Positions 32,443 to 43,121 of a stretch of DNA of 64,000 nucleotides are shown here, one piece after another. The DNA is from Alopecurus myosuroides (lineage: Eukaryota; Streptophyta; Magnoliopsida; Poales; Poaceae): assembly GCA_028641055.1 (NCBI GenBank), contig CM054058.1:497629919-497693918 (forward strand), in the 5' to 3' direction. The translations under genes were made by a program, and so were the position numbers. Within the stretch, counting starts at the first letter, position 1. The number at the start of each line of letters is the position of its first letter. Below the pieces are notes generated by a model. The model had not been told where the DNA came from. It worked only from the letters and a program-made list of their open reading frames with translations, and did not search any database.

Positions 32443-33784
32443 TGAAAGTGCACTATGGTCAACTAGAGGGGGGGGTGAATAGGTTGACTACCAATTTTTC
32501 TTTTCTTTTCTTTTTAAGGGGCTTAGTAAGATAAGATACAATTCTCTAGATGTGCAACTAGGTGAACAACCTATGTGAAGAGAGTAGTATGCGCAACGGA
32601 AGTAAAGCGTAAGGTAGTAAAGCAAACAACAAGTGTAAACAAGGAGACAAGGATATGATTCACCGTAGTTCCTTCTCAAAGAGAAGTACGTCTACGTTGG
32701 AGAGGTGGGGAGCCACCTAGGCGCTCCTCAATAGCACGGTTGTGCACACCTTGTTCTCCATGAGCTTCTCCGGTGAGGGAGATGCTCGTTTCCACTATGA
32801 GGTCGACTTGAAGGCGTTGACTAAACCTTTACAAGGGCTTGAGGTCACTCCACAAGATGGATGGAGGCTCTCAAGCAATCCGTAGCTTCTTGCAACAAGG
32901 TGGAAACTACAAGCACGAGATCTACTAAGGTTTCTAGGCCTCAAGTAGGATTCTAGATCTACTAGGTTGTGATGGATGGATTTGAAATTCCTTTGGTGGA
33001 AGTGTGGATCTAGGTCTCCTCTAGCTCTCCACCAAGTTTGGGAGTGATTGGGTGGACGGAGTGGGAGATCTAAGAGGTTGAAGCTTTCATTAATGGCTAG
33101 GAGAGAGAGTGGAAAAAGCTTGGCATTTATGAGGTAGGTGAAGGGGTATTTATACCCTTGGCCACGAAGTGGCCGTTTGCAGTCCAGGCCACCGGAGGCT
33201 CCGGTGGTTTCACCGGAGGCTCCGGTGGGTCTTCTGTGCACTGCGCAGTTGCGCAGTGCCCTAACTTTTGCGCGCTGCTGAGGAGGCCGGAGGCTCCGGT
33301 GGATAGAGCGGAGGTTCCGCCCACCGGACCCTCACCGGAGGCTCCGGTGGAACCTCCGCCACTTTCCAACAGAAGGGGTGGCTGGCGGAGCCACCACCGG
33401 ACCCTCCAGCGGACCCTCCACCGGATGTCCACCGGAGCCTCCGGTGGAACCTCCGCCACTTTCCAACAGAAGGGTGTTTCGGCGGAGGAACCACCGGATG
33501 CGCACCGGAAGCTTATTTGCGCACAGGTTGAGGGCTGAGCCTCCGGTGGATTCACCGGAGCCTCCGGTGGATTTACCGGAGCCTCCGGTGCATTCACCGG
33601 AGCCTCCGCCCCTGCACATTTTGGTTCCCTGGCTTTCTTTCTCTTAGCACTTTTCGAATATCTCAAGCATTAGCCCCATAGATATAGTGAACCTAATAAC
33701 CTGGGCATTTTCATCATTTGAACAAACATTAGATCAAACAGTTTATGTTGTCATATAATTACCAAAACGGACGATGATCTTTCA
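32443..33784 (-). repeat. 5' LTR of the copia element (right side)
   Basis: 1342 bp, near-identical to 23091-24425. TATA-like box at 33147-33154 (minus strand), with the palindrome array upstream in element sense (33190-33604). It has 12 extra bases in the array (cagcggaccctc, near 33408) relative to the other LTR. Confidence 0.9.
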
Positions 33785-33985
33785 ATAGAGAGTGAGCGAG
33801 ACGTGAGAATGGTGTTCGATGAGCCATTCGACTTTCAGTACCCTCTTGCGAATCTACAACAAAGTGTGTCTACCGAGTTTGATGATTTTCTTAGTGTTCA
33901 CCAGAAAATTCGTGACGGGGAGGTTCACCGCTAACTCTAAGCTGATCTTGTGGCACACTTGTGGCCTATCAAAACTAACATGTAG
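33785..33985 (+). pseudogene. Harbinger H1 transposase pseudogene, 3' part (unit 2)
   Basis: Continues from the second ataga duplication with IESERDVRMVFDEPFDFQYP and ends at TAG 33983-33985, in step with 14831-15033 of unit 1. It has the same two stop codons in the tail (VHR*L*ADL). Confidence 0.7.
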
Positions 33986-34278
33986 TTTGATCACGATGAT
34001 TAGTTCGTACGAATTTGAAGAATTTAAATTATTATAATAACTGTTGAACTATTTATTTCTTTGTATAATTATTATACACCAATTTTACTGAGTGTTTTCA
34101 TCAAATAGAAAACATTTTGGTCAAAACAAAAACAGGCTGCCGTTTGGGGAGACGCCGGTTGGGGGGCGCAGCTATGGCACCCACACACCAAATTCGCAGA
34201 TATAGGTCCAGCGCCCCCAAAGTGGGCATCATTGGAGGGTGTGAGACACAAATTAAATTAGCGCAGGTGGAGATGCTC

Positions 34279-35356
34279 TAAGGAAGAAGCGTCTACTTGT
34301 AGGAGGAGATTATTAAGCTCACAACCAAATAGGAAATTGTATCAGCCTAACGTCCATTCTGTCGCAGAACCTGCCCGATTTGATATCAAGAGTTGACTCA
34401 AAGTGACGAGTACTTTTTTGATGAAATGGTGGTTTTTACCAATTAAAATCTCGCATCAAACCGATAAAACAAAAATATTTTAGGTCATGCTTCTAATACT
34501 AAATATGCACAGAACCCAAACTACAAAAAAAAAATGGTCTCAACAAGAAAAATAAATCGAGTGACAATTTAAAGATGAAACAATCTAGATGCATGAGGCC
34601 CTATCGATAAACCACACCACCATTAATGCAAAGTATAAACCTTTCTGGCCACCCAACTCTCTTTAAATATCTTCACTGCTCAGCTTTTAGTAAGAGGTAA
34701 AAAAAATCAATGTGTATAATTGGGAGATTCATCAACCGGAGGAGAAGATTATTCACAACGCAATGTGAGACAACCCCATGTATCGCCAGGTCCGTCCAGG
34801 CATTGAATCGAGTTGATGTTCATTATAGCGGCTAAGTAACGGATTGCTAGCTCATTTGGTTCCCATTCATAATGAGTTTCTTCCTGGTTGAATCATCCCC
34901 TTGCATTTTCTTACCATAGAAGGGCACTCTAATTGATGCTCTAATTGCTAATTTCTCCATTACTCTAAAAAACCGCCAGAATTAATAAAATAAGTCTCTA
35001 GTATTATTTCCAAATGTGCGGACAAAGAAAATATAGATGCAGTATATCATGAAGTATTTTTTGTAGCCCAACACTCTTAAAGCATCGACGTTAGTCCTTT
35101 GCAGCTCCGACACCGAGTGGTTGCAGCTCCGACGATAGGCCCTTGTAGCATCGAAGGCAACCATTTGCATGTAGTCTCGGTAATTAGTCGATATGAATGA
35201 AGAATAAGGAGGGTGGGGATAAGATTGAGAGAACGTTGTTGGATCCATCTCGTTAGCCTTCCGCCACGACATGCGGCGCACAGTTGTGGTGGGCGAACGA
35301 ATGCGCGTTATCCGTTGAGTGAATTAGAGCATTTCTCGTAGAAGTTCTTACTTTAA
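34279..35356. other. Spacer between Harbinger H1 and H2 (unit 2)
   Basis: Non-coding and matching 15328-16416. Nothing recognised. Confidence 0.5.
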
Positions 35357-36560
35357 GAGCATTTCTAGCACAACCTGCATCCCACGGAACTGCAAATGTG
35401 AGGTACAGTTCAAGAAAAATGTCTCTTACAGTTTGGTTTCGGCTGAGCGTTAATGTTTTACCGCTCGGTTGTGGGTTATGTTCAGCCACCTCCGAACGAA
35501 CTATTAAACCAAAAAACACAAAGTTTAACAATTTCATCGTAATTTCATTAAATTAAACATAATTTCGACATAAGTTCACCAATTAACATAGTTCAAACAA
35601 TCTAAGATGGCAATTAACATAGTTTTGTACCCCATGCCAAAAAATCTCAACCAAAAGCCCACTACATCATCACCAAATCAATCATCATCCTCCACCAACA
35701 AGTCATCACCGCCACCGCTACCACCACTTTCCGAATCACCGCCAAATCTTGGCACACCATGGCCTCTACTCATCATAGTTTGCCGACTTTGCTCCAAATT
35801 TTCCTTCCTTGATATGGAATGCCACTCTTTGTTTAAGGCATCCATCTCATTTTGGCGCATCATCATTATCTTGCTCTCTTTAGCCTTGGCCACAAACTTG
35901 TTTTCGTTGGCAACGGCTCTGATCCCCTCAATGATGGCCATGTGCAACCCCCCTCCTTGATTAATTTGCCATTTTTCTTGCTTCTCCTCAATGACGGCCT
36001 TGGCCAACCACTCCTCCCGGAGGCGCCGGCGGGGTTGGTGACCGGAGAAGCCATCGGGGTCATAACAGTCAGCGCCTTATTCCGTTTGTGCACAACCGAC
36101 ATCTTTGGTGGTTGCTTCGTCCCGGTCGTGGCGGGAATAGAAGAATAAACGGTGCGAGTGGCAATGCTGACGTTGCACAGCCGCTTCTTCACGCTGGTGG
36201 AGGCCGACTCCAGGACGGGGGCGGCGGAGCTGGCCGCGAGATCTACGCGACTTGGTGGATCTGTCAATGGCGTCGCCGCGATGGGGACGGTGACTAGCGG
36301 CGGCTTGGAGGCATCCATGGAGGTGCTTGAGGTCCACGGCGAGGTTGGCTAGAGCAGCGGAAGGGAGATCGGTGGCGTAGAAGGGGAAGGGGAACTCGCT
36401 AGGGGGGGGGGCGGGGTTGAAATATCCCTCCCGCCAACAGCATCCTCGCGATAGAAGGCACAGCCGTGTTGGCCGCCGAAGCGGTGTGTTCTCGGTTTTG
36501 AGAGAAAAAAATTGGACAACCTTTAAAAAAAATCCCGTGTGTTTTTAGGGGCCCAAAAAC
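35357..36560 (-). mobile_element. Harbinger-like element H2, longer copy
   Basis: Left end GAGCATTTCTAGCAC. It contains an ORF1-like gene on the minus strand and continues past the point (35810) where the unit 1 copy is cut. The right end could not be fixed; a DDE transposase was not found, so it is probably non-autonomous or deleted. Confidence 0.45.
35678..36318 (-). pseudogene. Harbinger ORF1-like (Myb/NAM-associated type) gene, frameshifted
   Basis: Two overlapping minus-strand frames join near 36010: an N-terminal part starting MDASKPPLVTVPIAATPLTD and a C-terminal part (AKAVIEEKQEKWQ, ANENKFVAKAKESKIMMMRQ, ending in a Gly/Ser/Asp-rich acidic tail). The lysine-rich helix with MMMRQNEMDAL-like repeats followed by an acidic tail resembles the C-terminal part of the DNA-binding ORF1 protein that accompanies Harbinger transposases in grasses. 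The frame break means it is probably not functional. Identification rests on pattern memory. Confidence 0.4.
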
Positions 36561-36913
36561 TCTAAGCAACGGTTATTTCTCGGTTAGTGTTCATATTTAT
36601 TCTTTTGAACCGCCCCTTGTGAAAATTGAACTTGGCACCATACTGATTCTTTTGAACCGCCCTCATGAAATTGAAGTTGGCACTTCATGGTCGAAGGAGA
36701 AAGTAAATTTGTGTTTATTACAACGGTGAGTCTTTAACATTTTCAACTTAGAAAAGGAGAATTGTCTTGTAGTGATAGTGTAGGTGGCGGAGGGAGCACG
36801 CAACACATGTGCATGACCCCGGTCAAGAGGAAGTAAAGCCTGTGTGATGAGGCAGCGGCTCCAGCCTGCAAAGCCAGCTCGCTGCCAATTCACAGACCAC
36901 TTCCATTTCTTTT
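36561..36913. other. Flank and promoter remnant of gene copy 3
   Basis: A repeat of about 55 bp (36601 and 36648, starting attcttttgaaccgcc) is followed by a CACTA-like end (36757-36774, minus strand cactacaagacaattctc) and the conserved promoter words ggcggagggagcacg, gcatgaccccggtcaa and cagcctgcaaagc (36783-36873). Confidence 0.45.
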
Positions 36914-37611
36914 TGCTTCCTCGAGCTGGCGGTCCAGAACGGCGCCCGCCCCGCCATGAACATCGCCCTCGCCGTCATCCCCGACGAGCAGCTCTAGGAC
37001 GTGCTCCTCGCGCAGCGCTTCCCCGCAAGTCCCACAACCCAGACCGAGGCCCTTTCCCTCGTCGAGGCCACCTTCAACGCCGTCAAGCTGCTCCAGGAGC
37101 ACCACGTCCCGCGCTGCATCGAGCTCCTCATCGGCGAGCGGCCGCCCAACGTCACCGGCGAGGCCCCGCGGGTCAGCAGCATGCGCGGCTACTCCGACGA
37201 CCCGGTCGCCGCCGCCATGGAGCACATCGCCAAGAACGGCCTCCCCAGCCTGGACGACAAGGCAACCCCGGCCAACTCCGGCACCCGCAAGGCCAAAGGC
37301 AAGGCTCCTAAGGAGACGAGCAGAATTGACGTGGACCAGGCGCTCACCTACCTCCACCGCGCGTGCTCCCTCGCGAGCCTCGCCGTCAGCCACATCGACC
37401 TCGCCGTCGCCGTCTTCTCCGCTTCCTCGACCCCAAGAAGGTCGCCAGCCTCGCCGACTTCACCGACAAACACGCATACATCTCCGAGGTATATTACTGC
37501 TCACTGGATCTGCTGCTACTGTATCTCCATACATTTTCGTGGATCAAATCCATTCATCTATCCAATATTTCTATCTTATAAACGCAGGACGGGCCTTATC
37601 CATCAGACTGA
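36914..37611 (+). pseudogene. Gene of unknown function, copy 3 (5'-truncated pseudogene)
   Basis: Homology starts abruptly at codon 75 or so of copy 1 (LELAVQNGARPAMNIALAVI), directly after the promoter remnant, so about 240 bp of coding sequence including the start codon are deleted. Lesions: TAG in place of the Tyr codon of DEQ-YD (near 36997), and a one-base deletion near 37420 inside the DLAVAVFS..LDPKKVASLADF stretch. The splice donor (GAG|GTATAT, exon end 37488), acceptor (GCAG|GAC) and short exon 2 (37588-37611, DGPYPSD then stop) are still recognisable. It is clearly more diverged than copies 1 and 2, hence an older duplicate. Confidence 0.75.
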
Positions 37612-38145
37612 ACGATTGACGGGCTAGCTTGGATTTGTTCCCTGATCCACCTGGACCCGATCCGTTGCATTGTTTATCCAACCCGAGCGCTCATCAGTAG
37701 TTCAATTTACCTAAGTATGAAATCTGTCTGGAACCGGAATTATATTTTCAGTTCAGTTTCTTTAGACGAATCTGCTGCTGGCTAGCTAGTTCAATCTCTG
37801 GACGGCCGTGGGTATCTCTGCTTGATTCCGAGTGATGCTACGTGACATTGCAGCGCCTGCATCTATCTGTGTGGACGATCGGATTGCATTTGCATCAGCC
37901 TATTTCTGAATTGTGATATCGGAGTTGCGACGCTTTAATCATGTTTTGTGACGTTTTCTGTTAGCATCCCAGGATAGCTTAGTAAAATCGTGTTCCGACG
38001 AGGAGCACTACATCTTGAATCATCCTGAAAAAAATTCTCACTCGTTGCCAACGTCGAAGAAACTGGCACGTGATTAAGAACAAACCAAACAAAAGATGTG
38101 ATCGTGCTGAAAATATTACCTCTACTGATCTTTCAAAAAAGTATT
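37612..38145. other. 3' flank of gene copy 3
   Basis: Matches the 3' flanks of copies 1 and 2 at words such as ctggacggccgtgg, cagcctatttctgaattg and gcttagtaaaatcgtgttc. Non-coding. Confidence 0.5.
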
Positions 38146-39095
38146 AGGGCATCTCCAGTCGTCCCCAGAGCTCACCAGGCGGCCTTTTTAGCGGCGGAAG
38201 CGGCGAATAGCGCCATTTCCTCACCAGTCGGCCCCGCCAGAAGCCCAAATAGCGCCGTTTCGGCGCTATTTCGCGCCGCGGCACATAGGCCAAACCCAGC
38301 CCGCTGGGTTCGGCCTGGGGGGCGAAACTGCGCGGCAGCACGCGCGGGCCACCTCTGTCAGTGACGCGCCGAAAAAATGCGAGAACAGAAACCCCGCGTG
38401 ATCATCTTCTCGGCTCTCACGTCGGTCAAAGGATGCCGGCGTTTATGGCGTGACGGCCGCCCAGTGCATGCACGCTCCAGCCCGTCGCCGACGACGTCGC
38501 CGCGAACTGGAGCCTGCGGGAGAGCACCGCCGAGGAGCTGGAGCTTCAGCGCTGCCTGCTCGCTGAGGCCGAGCAGTGCAAGGCGGCTCGCGACCAGGAG
38601 GCTGCCGCCAACGCGGCCCGCCGCCGCATCCCTCCCCCGCCGCCGACAAAGGACGTCGCCTACGTCGTGCTCGACCCCGACTCCGACGAGGAGGTCGAGT
38701 ACCAGCGAGCCCTCGCGGTGAGCAGGTGGAGCGACTCCGGCGCGGGGACGAGCAACACTGGCTGCGGCGACCCCGGACAGGGACCGAGCAGGCGCGACGA
38801 CGACTGCGACGACGTCGACTACAACCAGGTCATCGCTGAGCGCTTGGGGCTTCAGTAGTTTAGGTTATTTTAGTTTAAATTTGCGTCGAAATTGTACGAA
38901 CTTTGCCTGAAATCAATAAAATGCGCCGAGTTTCAAATCGAGAGTTTTTTGGGCCGAAACTTGGGCTCGGAGGGCGACTAGGAAGTCTGCCCCCAGGTTT
39001 CAGATTAGCGCCGTTTGGCGTCGCGACGGCTCCAAAACGACGGTGTTTTGGGCCCTGGGTGGCGCGTCGTACGTCCTGCTGCTTGCAGAAGGGAG
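38146..39095. mobile_element. Harbinger-like non-autonomous element fragment inserted in the 3' flank of copy 3
   Basis: It starts TTA-GGGCATCTCCAGTCG, a usual Harbinger or Harbinger-MITE end, and interrupts sequence homologous to the copy 1 flank, which resumes near 39096 (acaagaaacgcctg). No matching right end was found. A frame of about 120 codons ends at TAG near 38858 (acidic, DPDSDEEVEYQRALAVSR ... DDVDYNQVIAERLGLQ). It has the look of an accessory-protein C terminus but is not recognised. Confidence 0.4.
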
Positions 39096-39679
39096 GAGTC
39101 GCGACAAGAAACGCCTGATTGCTTTCCAGACCATCGAAGCAGTACTGCCCTGTTGACCGAGGTCACAACCTGGCCACTACGTTTGCGTGTATGCTGCAAC
39201 ACCATTCTAACCAACACATTGGCACACTACCAGACACGGTTCCTTTTTTGTGATAAAAAGCCGGTTCGTGCAAAAGTGCTTAACTGTAAGGATGTAAGTA
39301 TTGTTTGAAATTGAAATTTGATAGGCTATGTAGATCTTTTTGAAGAAATGGCTACATTCAAATTTCAGAGCATCTCCGCTCATGTTTCCCATAGATCTCG
39401 CAATAGCGCTACCGCAGGTGTTGGATCTGAATCCGCGCCCAGGACAGACATGGCTCGTCGAGGACAGAAATCGTGGCGGCTCTTATATCTCGCATAGGCC
39501 TTCCCGTGGTGGCGCTCGGCGACTCACCAGTCACAACGCTCCCGACGATCTCACCCGCCCGCCTTGCACGCAAGGTCTTCGAACGATTTCCTGGCAGTCT
39601 TCACTTTTTGTAATTTTTTCGACGTTGCTGATCGGTCGATTGATTGCTTCATTGTTTAATTTGCATAGATCACGGATAG
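39096..39679. other. Flanking sequence, no gene recognised
   Basis: The first part is homologous to 7905-8020 (ccagacacggttcctttt region). A Harbinger-type gagcatctccgctcatg end occurs near 39367. Confidence 0.4.
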
Positions 39680-41040
39680 CAACGAGAGTTGATGGTCCGC
39701 CTATTGATGGAAGAAGAACCCAATATCATCGCTAATGAAGATGGACATTTTTTCGATCCTCGCTTGTCTTCTACAAATAGAAAGTCGATGAGGCCACCAA
39801 TGTGGAAGCCAAACCAGAAGGTTCAAAATTTGGGAGGACGAGGACAAAGCTTAGGAAGAGTATGGATGGTCATTGCCTGGTATATGCCGATTATTTTACC
39901 AGTGTGCCAACATTTCCCATAAAGGATTTTCTATGGTACTTTCGGATGAAGAATGATGTGTTTTGTGGGTTGCTGAATGGTGTGAGGAAGTATGATATTA
40001 CTTCAACTCAAAGGAATACACCAGAATGACTAGTTTCTCATCCGATATTGCAGTGTGGTGCTTGAATATGTGGAAGATTATGAATTCTGGGTTTGGCACG
40101 CTTTATTGGTGTGGCGGGATCTCACAATGACATCAAAGTTATGCAGCGCTCACCGTGTTTGCGAAACATGTTGGAAGGGCATTCCTTGGTGGTCAACTAT
40201 GAGATCAATGGCGACAAGTACATCCAAAAGGTACTACCTAGCCGATGACAATATCTAACATGGTCAACATTTATGAAGACACTCCCCGATTATTTTGAAC
40301 AGAAAAAAAATTGTTTGCCAAAGAACAAGAGATTGCCATGAAGGATGTTGGGCGGGCATTTGATGTGCTCCAAACTCGATTTACTATTCTTCGGTACCCT
40401 ACGTTCTTTCTAGGTTGTCCGATAGGGAGGTCACATGTGTGATCATGCACAACCCATGACCATCGAGATTTCCTCGCAAAGTTTTAAATAGCGGGCTATT
40501 TCATTTAGCGGCAACTCGGCCAGAAGCTATAGCGGGTTATAGCGAAGCTATGTTCCATTTAGCGTTTCTCTTAATTCATGAAACTTTTAAAAAATTAAGC
40601 ATACAATCAACCATCATGTATTATATATCACATATATTTGATACCCACATTTAGTAACTAAGAGTTGCATCAATGCATCATGTATACGCATCGTGTATAC
40701 GTTAAACATAAAAAAGAAATACTTGGGTACATGAATGGCTTTATGGAACTCAATTACATCCCTCCTTCGACTATAGTGGTTTAGCGGGCTAAATGGTTCC
40801 AAATTTAGCGCTATAGCAGGATTTAGCGAGCTATTAGCATCATTTTCAATTTAGCGTTAAAAGTACGTAGCTTTAGCGGGAGGGCTCCGCAAAAGCTATA
40901 GCGAGGCTATAGCGGGTTATTTAAAACTATGTTTCCTCGTCAGTGATGAAGTTGTCCATAGTCAACTTTAGAATGATCAATTGAAGCATTTGTGGGCGTG
41001 CAAAGGAATGGTCGCCACAGTCTATTTTATTTTAGTTGTA
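39680..41040 (+). pseudogene. Second Harbinger transposase pseudogene (H3), split by a hAT MITE
   Basis: Degenerate frames contain FLWYFRMKNDVFCGLLNGVR, VAGSHNDIKVMQRSP, VVNYEINGDKYIQK, YYLADD and QLKHLWACKGMV, in the same order as in the H1 transposase but from a diverged family. Stops and frameshifts are abundant. A 455-bp hAT MITE (40477-40931) separates the TIEIS segment from the C-terminal HLW segment. Confidence 0.6.
40477..40931. mobile_element. hAT-type MITE with 8-bp target duplication
   Basis: The ends CAAAGTTTTAAATAGCGG and CATAGTTTTAAATAACCCG (reverse complement of the right end) form inverted repeats. The flanks carry the 8-bp duplication tttcctcg (40469-40476 and 40932-40939). 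The interior has repeated tagcggg and agctatagcg words. No transposase. Confidence 0.8.
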
Positions 41041-41755
41041 TGAAAAAATTTATCTTGATTTTTAATTATGGTAGCCGGTGCTCCCTCCAAAAATTACATA
41101 GGGTAAGAAAAGTGCGCACATGTATGCATGGATGATTCAACCAGGAAGAAGCACGGTAATGATTGGAACTGATGTACTAGCCGTCAGTTGGTTGCAGCTG
41201 CACCGGTAGTTGCATGATGCAACTTGCATCTTCCCCATGTTCGTATACTGAAACTTCTGAATCGCCTTACTGAACATTGATGATCCAGTGTGATCTGAAG
41301 CGTGATCGCTGACGATTCATGGTCGTGTAGGAAGTGGAGGGCAGAATCGAGCAATACAATCATCAGTTGGTCGCTAAAAATTAAGTCAAGATGGTGAACT
41401 GATGGAGGAGTGTTCAAACCAAAAAGAGAGCCCATGTATATCACAAGAGGAATTGTGCTCAATGCAAATGCGTGACCATGGTAAAACAAACATGGGAAGC
41501 ATGTTCAATACTGTATCTCTAACATGGCTACCGCAGTTACAGATAGATCGATGCAGGTACAGAATTACACTACCCAGAATCAAGCTAAGATAGGCAGATA
41601 GCAGCTGCAGATTAGACTAGCTGAGCTTAACTGAACTGAAATTAGAAGGTTGCAAAGTAGGAAGCATAGGGTAAATAATTAAACGACCCATGAACGCTGG
41701 GCTTGGATGAACAATGCAAGGGATCCCACCCCCTTCATCGCTCCATAGGCCTCGA
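41041..41755. other. Downstream flank of gene copy 4 (minus strand)
   Basis: 41590-41755 is the 3' flank of copy 4, homologous to 7251-7440 inverted (gcgatgaagggggtg, ctactttgcaacctt). The rest is unrecognised. Confidence 0.45.
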
Positions 41756-41785
41756 TCAGTCATCTGATGCTGGGTAGGGTCCCTC
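41756..41785 (-). pseudogene. Gene copy 4, exon 2
   Basis: Minus strand: acceptor ATCGCAG then GAG GGA CCC TAC CCA GCA, ending SDD and TGA (EGPYPASDD). This parallels DGPYPSD of copy 3 and DGKRGHHPTESD of copies 1 and 2, confirming the two-exon model. Confidence 0.7.
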
Positions 41786-41897
41786 CTGCGATGAATTGAA
41801 GAAAAATGAAGCTGATTTAGAGTGATTCATTCATGCAACTATAGCGAGATACACCTTGATGGACAGACAGATCTAGGTAGTGGGGTAGTGTAGGTAC

Positions 41898-42358
41898 CTC
41901 GGAGATGTAGGCGGTTCTGTCGGTGAACTCGGAGAGGCTGGCGGCCTCCTTGGGGTCCAAGAACCTTGAGAGGACGGCGACGGCGAGGTCGATGTGCTTG
42001 ACGGCGAGGCTCAGGATGGTGCACCCGCGGTCCAGGTAGTCGCGTGCCTTGTCGAAGTCCACGGCGCTGCTCTTGGTCGCCGGCTGAGGGGACTCGTCGG
42101 TGGCGGCCGGGCAGGGTCAGAGATGTCGGCCTTGGCGAGGTGCTCAGTGACGGCGCCGACCGTGTCGTCCTCGTCCTCGCTGCTGTCGTCCGAGGACTCG
42201 ACGGGGACGAGGGTCGGGTAGACGCCGGTGAGGTGCTCGATGCAGCGCGGGAGGTGGTGCTCCTGGGGCACCTTGACGGCGTAGAGAGCGGCCTCGACGC
42301 AGGAGAAGGCCTCCGCCTGGGTGGTCGGGCGCGCGGGGAGGCGCTGCGCGAGGAGCGT
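41898..42358 (-). pseudogene. Gene copy 4, exon 1 part 2 (after the CACTA-2 insertion)
   Basis: Resumes LLAQRLPARPTTQAEAF after the cgt target duplication (42356-42358) and ends at the donor GAG|GTACCT (41898). It carries an acidic insertion not in copies 1-3 (around ESSDDSSEDEDD). Near 42103-42112 a one-base frameshift separates EHLAKADISDPA from the conserved VDFDKARDYLDRG, AVAVLSRFLDPKEAASL and FTDRTAYISE. It was probably already inactive or became so after the insertion. Confidence 0.7.
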
Positions 42359-42374
42359 CACTATGTCAGATCTT

Positions 42375-42850
42375 CTCATAAGAGGCACTGAAAAGTGCCT
42401 CCAATTAACTCTAAACTGCCTCCAATTATTTTCTAAGGCACAAAAAAAAGTGCTTGATATAGTTGTGTTGAGAAATGTATTTGTAGGCACTTTTTGTAAA
42501 CTGCCTTTGAATGTTTTTAGAGGCAGTTTCGAAACTGCCTCCAATATGCATTGAGGGCACTTTTCAAACTGCCTCTAAAAGTCATTTGAGGCATTTTGAA
42601 AACTGCCTACAATACACATTTGGGGCAGTTTCAAAAGTGCCTCAAATAGCTTTTCAAAGGCAGTTTCAAAAGTGCCTCTAATAGACATTTGTGGCAGTTT
42701 CAAAACTGCCTCTAATATACATTTGTGGCAGTTTTAAAACTGCCTCCCAGATGCATTTGGTGGCACTTTTGGAATTGCCTCCAAAAAAAAGTAATTTGAG
42801 GCAGTTTTAGAACTGCCCCAAAATCTTTTTGGTGGCAGTTTCTATTTGGG
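42375..42850. repeat. Left subterminal repeat array of CACTA-2
   Basis: Many alternating copies of aggcagtttc/t and a/gaaactgcctc, 10-12 bp each, form palindromic pairs at short spacing. Confidence 0.75.
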
Positions 42851-43121
42851 TGATAGTCCTCACAAACAGAAAAATAAATAAAGGAAATAGCCTAGTCAGC
42901 TAGGCTAGCAGCCACGACCAACATATAACGATTTTAAACAAAAGAAATTATGGACATGTACAGTGGGTGCAAAAGATAAGTATACATATTCTTTAAGATT
43001 TAACACCACGTGTACTCCTAGACATGTGATTCATACCATCTTTCATGATCAACAAGCATGAATGAACCAAAAGAAAATCGTAAATGTTTCTTATTGACAC
43101 CAAGTATTATTTGGGTACGAC
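42851..43121. other. CACTA-2 interior, non-coding
   Basis: AT-rich sequence between the left array and the captured TPR exons. Nothing recognised. Confidence 0.4.

Larger units (their letters stand above)
23091..33784 (-). mobile_element. Full-length Ty1/copia retrotransposon (SIRE/Maximus-like layout), minus strand
   Basis: Two nearly identical LTRs (23091-24425 and 32443-33784) start TGAAAG and end CTTTCA. They are flanked by the 5-bp duplication ataga (23086-23090 and 33785-33789). In element orientation: LTR, primer-binding site, gag, pol (protease, integrase, reverse transcriptase, RNase H), an extra downstream ORF, polypurine tract, LTR. The order protease-integrase-RT-RNase H makes it copia; the long Gag with coiled coil and an extra ORF after pol resembles the SIRE/Maximus lineage. 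Between the LTRs I saw about two substitutions and two short indels, so insertion is recent. Confidence 0.95.
22162..34278 (+). mobile_element. Harbinger H1, unit 2 copy, interrupted by the copia element
   Basis: Same ends as in unit 1 (TTA-GAGCATATCG ... GGAGATGCTC-TAA). The copia element 23091-33784 is inserted within the transposase pseudogene. Bases 22284-22286 (tga) mark the intact site that CACTA-1 used in unit 1. Confidence 0.6.
16866..35809. repeat. Tandem segmental duplication, unit 2
   Basis: It starts with TGATATcaaaactc, identical to 4229, and continues in step with unit 1. Removing the copia element and one target duplication (10,699 bp) leaves 8.2 kb. Main differences from unit 1 are no CACTA-1 (empty site kept), two deletions matching 7926-7961 and 7972-8737, and retention of about 130 bp near 20925-21056. 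Confidence 0.85.

Noticed and set aside
42375..42850. Regularly spaced short repeats resembling a CRISPR array
   Set aside because: Repeats alternate in orientation, are 10-12 bp and sit at the end of a CACTA element with a target duplication; they are subterminal transposon repeats.
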